A stretch of DNA of 6,099 nt from Nitrospira sp. (GTDB lineage Bacteria > Nitrospirota > Nitrospiria > Nitrospirales > Nitrospiraceae), in assembly GCA_005116795.1 (NCBI GenBank), contig SWDL01000188.1:1-6099 (forward strand), given 5' to 3'. Position numbers and translations under genes: made by a program. Shown here piece by piece: positions 4,800 through 6,099 of this stretch; positions within the stretch are counted from its first letter, which is position 1; each line of letters opens with the position of its first letter. The notes beneath the pieces were generated by a model. That model was not told the DNA's origin, did no database searches, and was given only the letters and a program-made list of their open reading frames with translations.

Positions 4800-6014
4800 T
4801 CACTCGCCGCGCTCCGGGGGGACGAGGAGCACCGGCTGTCGGGCGCGCTGCACGACCGCGTGCGCCTGCGAGCCCAAGACGAGCTGCGACAGGCTGGCGT
4901 GCCCGTGCGTTGCCATGCAGATAGCATCGACGCCGAGGCGCCCGGCCACGTGGATGATGCCCACGTAGGCGTCCGGCTCGGTCACCACCTCGAGGCGCGT
5001 CTCGATGCCTCTCCCCTGCGCGGCGGGTGGGATCAGGGCGTGCAGGCGCGCCTGTGGGTCGGGGCCGTCCGCGCCCGGGTGGCGCGTCACGACGTGCAGG
5101 AGGTGCACGACCCCGCCGCGCGGGACGAGTCCGTACGCCACCGGGATGGCGCGGTTGGCGAGTGGCGAGAAGTCCGTTGGTACCAGGACGCGCTGGAAGG
5201 TTGGGATCTCCTGCTCGTCACCGACCGCGTCGCCGCGCGGGACGCATGCCACGCTCATCGCCGCGGCGTGGAGCACCCCACGGGAGACCGAGCCCTGCCA
5301 GAGCCGCGCCATCCCGGCGCGCTGGTGCGTGCCCACGACGAGGAGATCCGCCTGAGCTTCGGCCGCGAGCTGCGTGAGATGGGCGTCCACGCGCCCCCAG
5401 CCTGACTGGACAAGGAACGATGTCTCCCCTGGACCCGGTAGCACGCCTGCCCACGCCTCGAGGTCGCGCCGGAGCACCTGCTCGAGGTCCGGGAGCAGGT
5501 GATCGAGCGGCATCGGCGCCCGGAGGCCGAGACGGAGGTGCTCCCCGGGCGGCCAGGCGACCTGCGTCACCAGGAGGTCGCACGGGCCGATCACCCGCAG
5601 CGCGCTGGCCCAGCGCAGCGCGCGCTGCGCGGTGGTCGTGAGCTCGACGCCCACCAGCACGCGCAGCGGCTGCGCGCCGCGGGCCCAGGCTTCGAAGCGC
5701 GCGCCATCACGGACCACGAGCACAGGCATAGGCGAGGACTGCACCACGCGCTCGGCCATGCTGCCGAGCCGCCCGTGCTGTTGCGGCCGCGCGCCGAGCG
5801 CCGCGACGACGAGCAGGCGCGCTGCCACGCTGCCCGCAAGGGCGACGAGCTGTTCGTCCGCGACCCCGGGCACGGCCAGGGGCTCGACGTCGATGCCGAA
5901 GCGAGCGCGGAGTTCCTCGGCCTGCGCGCAGAGTCGCGCCCGCAGCGAGTCGTCGACCGCGTCGTGCCGCGCTCCACCCCGGTGCGCCGCTTCGCGCTTG
6001 TCCATGACGTGCAC
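4800..6014 (-). CDS. Universal stress protein with three tandem USP domains, first one N-terminally incomplete
   Basis: USP domains are cytoplasmic Rossmann-like folds that bind ATP or AMP and sense stress or energy state. Three occur in 404 residues. Domain 1 (about 1-101) ends with GRLGSMAERVVQSSPMPVLVV (81-101), the usual phosphate loop and final strand. Domain 2 (about 117-258) starts LRVLVGVELT and ends with GTHQRAGMARLWQGSVSRGV (228-246), where the second motif glycine is Gln231. Domain 3 (about 274-398) starts QRVLVPTDFS and ends ATHGHASLSQLVLGSQ (368-383) and PVLLVPP. Most USPs have one or two domains. Domain 1 lacks the opening beta strand and acidic nucleotide-binding residue, beginning directly at the second strand. 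The start used is GTG 6012-6014; ATG 6003-6005 is an alternative, and both have poor ribosome binding sites. The frame is open further upstream to the window edge, and bases to about 6045 still read as USP-like (SAARGALTLVHV). The gene is markedly GC-rich. Confidence 0.85.
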   Translation of the reverse strand: MHVMDKREAAHRGGARHDAVDDSLRARLCAQAEELRARFGIDVEPLAVPGVADEQLVALAGSVAARLLVVAALGARPQQHGRLGSMAERVVQSSPMPVLVVRDGARFEAWARGAQPLRVLVGVELTTTAQRALRWASALRVIGPCDLLVTQVAWPPGEHLRLGLRAPMPLDHLLPDLEQVLRRDLEAWAGVLPGPGETSFLVQSGWGRVDAHLTQLAAEAQADLLVVGTHQRAGMARLWQGSVSRGVLHAAAMSVACVPRGDAVGDEQEIPTFQRVLVPTDFSPLANRAIPVAYGLVPRGGVVHLLHVVTRHPGADGPDPQARLHALIPPAAQGRGIETRLEVVTEPDAYVGIIHVAGRLGVDAICMATHGHASLSQLVLGSQAHAVVQRARQPVLLVPPERGE

Positions 6015-6042
6015 GAGCGTGAGGGCACCTCGCGCAGCGGAC

Positions 6043-6099
6043 TCACCACGGCTCCTCCCCGAAGTCCTTGATGAACTCCTCCTCGAACCCCGGGACCCT
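6043..6099 (-). CDS. C-terminal end of an unidentified protein
   Basis: The last 18 codons read RVPGFEEEFIKDFGEEPW and then TGA at 6043-6045. The mix of acidic and aromatic residues reads as a genuine C-terminus, unlike the Arg/Ser-rich translation of the competing frame. The TGA overlaps a GTG to make GTGGTGA, and a GGGGAGGAG ribosome binding site lies just before it. This is the usual arrangement when a downstream gene is translationally coupled. The family cannot be named from so short a piece. Confidence 0.55.
   Translation of the reverse strand, partial: RVPGFEEEFIKDFGEEPW

Noticed and set aside
4519..4803. N-terminal extension of the zinc-ribbon protein
   Set aside because: The open frame exists, but the sequence is low-complexity. 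A perfect ribosome site directly precedes the short start at 4518.
4770..5405. 211-residue plus-strand frame
   Set aside because: It is antisense to the USP gene and has the His/Arg/Asp-rich composition of an antisense GC-rich frame. The USP frame has clear domain motifs.
5591..6049. 152-residue minus-strand frame beginning at the GTG coupled to the upstream stop
   Set aside because: It has a good start signal, but the product is Arg/Ser/Thr-rich and lies inside the USP coding sequence. It was kept only as evidence for a frameshift or deletion.

Overview
The window carries seven genes, two of them cut by the window edges, and all are on the minus strand. It reads from about 6099 down to 1. 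The proteins look Gram-negative: an HflK/HflC pair, single-pass inner-membrane SPFH proteins and strong AGGAGG-type ribosome binding sites. GC is high in the upstream half. No taxonomic marker is present. The gene set would fit a high-GC environmental proteobacterium or a related deep-branching phylum, but that is only an impression.

Layout in transcription order. (1) 6099-6043: the last 18 residues of an unidentified protein. (2) 6014-4800: a large universal stress protein (USP) with three tandem USP domains, the first missing its N-terminal part. (3) 4799-4519: a 281-base gap with hairpin-forming sequence and no convincing gene. (4) 4518-4345: a 57-residue zinc-ribbon protein with three CxxC pairs. 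(5) about 4363-4076: a small one-helix membrane protein overlapping the genes on both sides, possibly a degenerate NfeD-like partner of SPFH proteins. (6) 4101-3055 hflK and 3052-2054 hflC, two bases apart. (7) 2053-1855: a GC-rich gap with two near-identical hairpins and a tandemly duplicated ribosome binding site. (8) 1854-916: a mannose-1-phosphate guanylyltransferase-like enzyme. (9) 915-703: a gap with several inverted repeats. (10) 702-1: a second, divergent hflK-type gene that runs off the window, with its hflC partner probably beyond the edge.

From 4518 to 2054 the genes overlap or nearly touch, so zinc ribbon, small membrane protein, hflK and hflC very probably form one operon. The sugar nucleotidyltransferase and second hflK follow in the same direction after gaps of about 200 bases, and may be co-transcribed or have their own promoters. 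The theme is stress and envelope quality control: USP sensors, an HflKC membrane scaffold (known in E. coli to bind and modulate the FtsH protease), a second HflK-like scaffold, and an enzyme supplying activated mannose or a similar sugar for surface polymers. I see no known defence system, mobile element, CRISPR array, tRNA or rRNA. The most unusual points are the doubled HflK around a sugar-nucleotide enzyme, the three-domain USP with a missing N-terminus and a frame-mismatched start signal, and the small membrane gene wedged in front of hflK.
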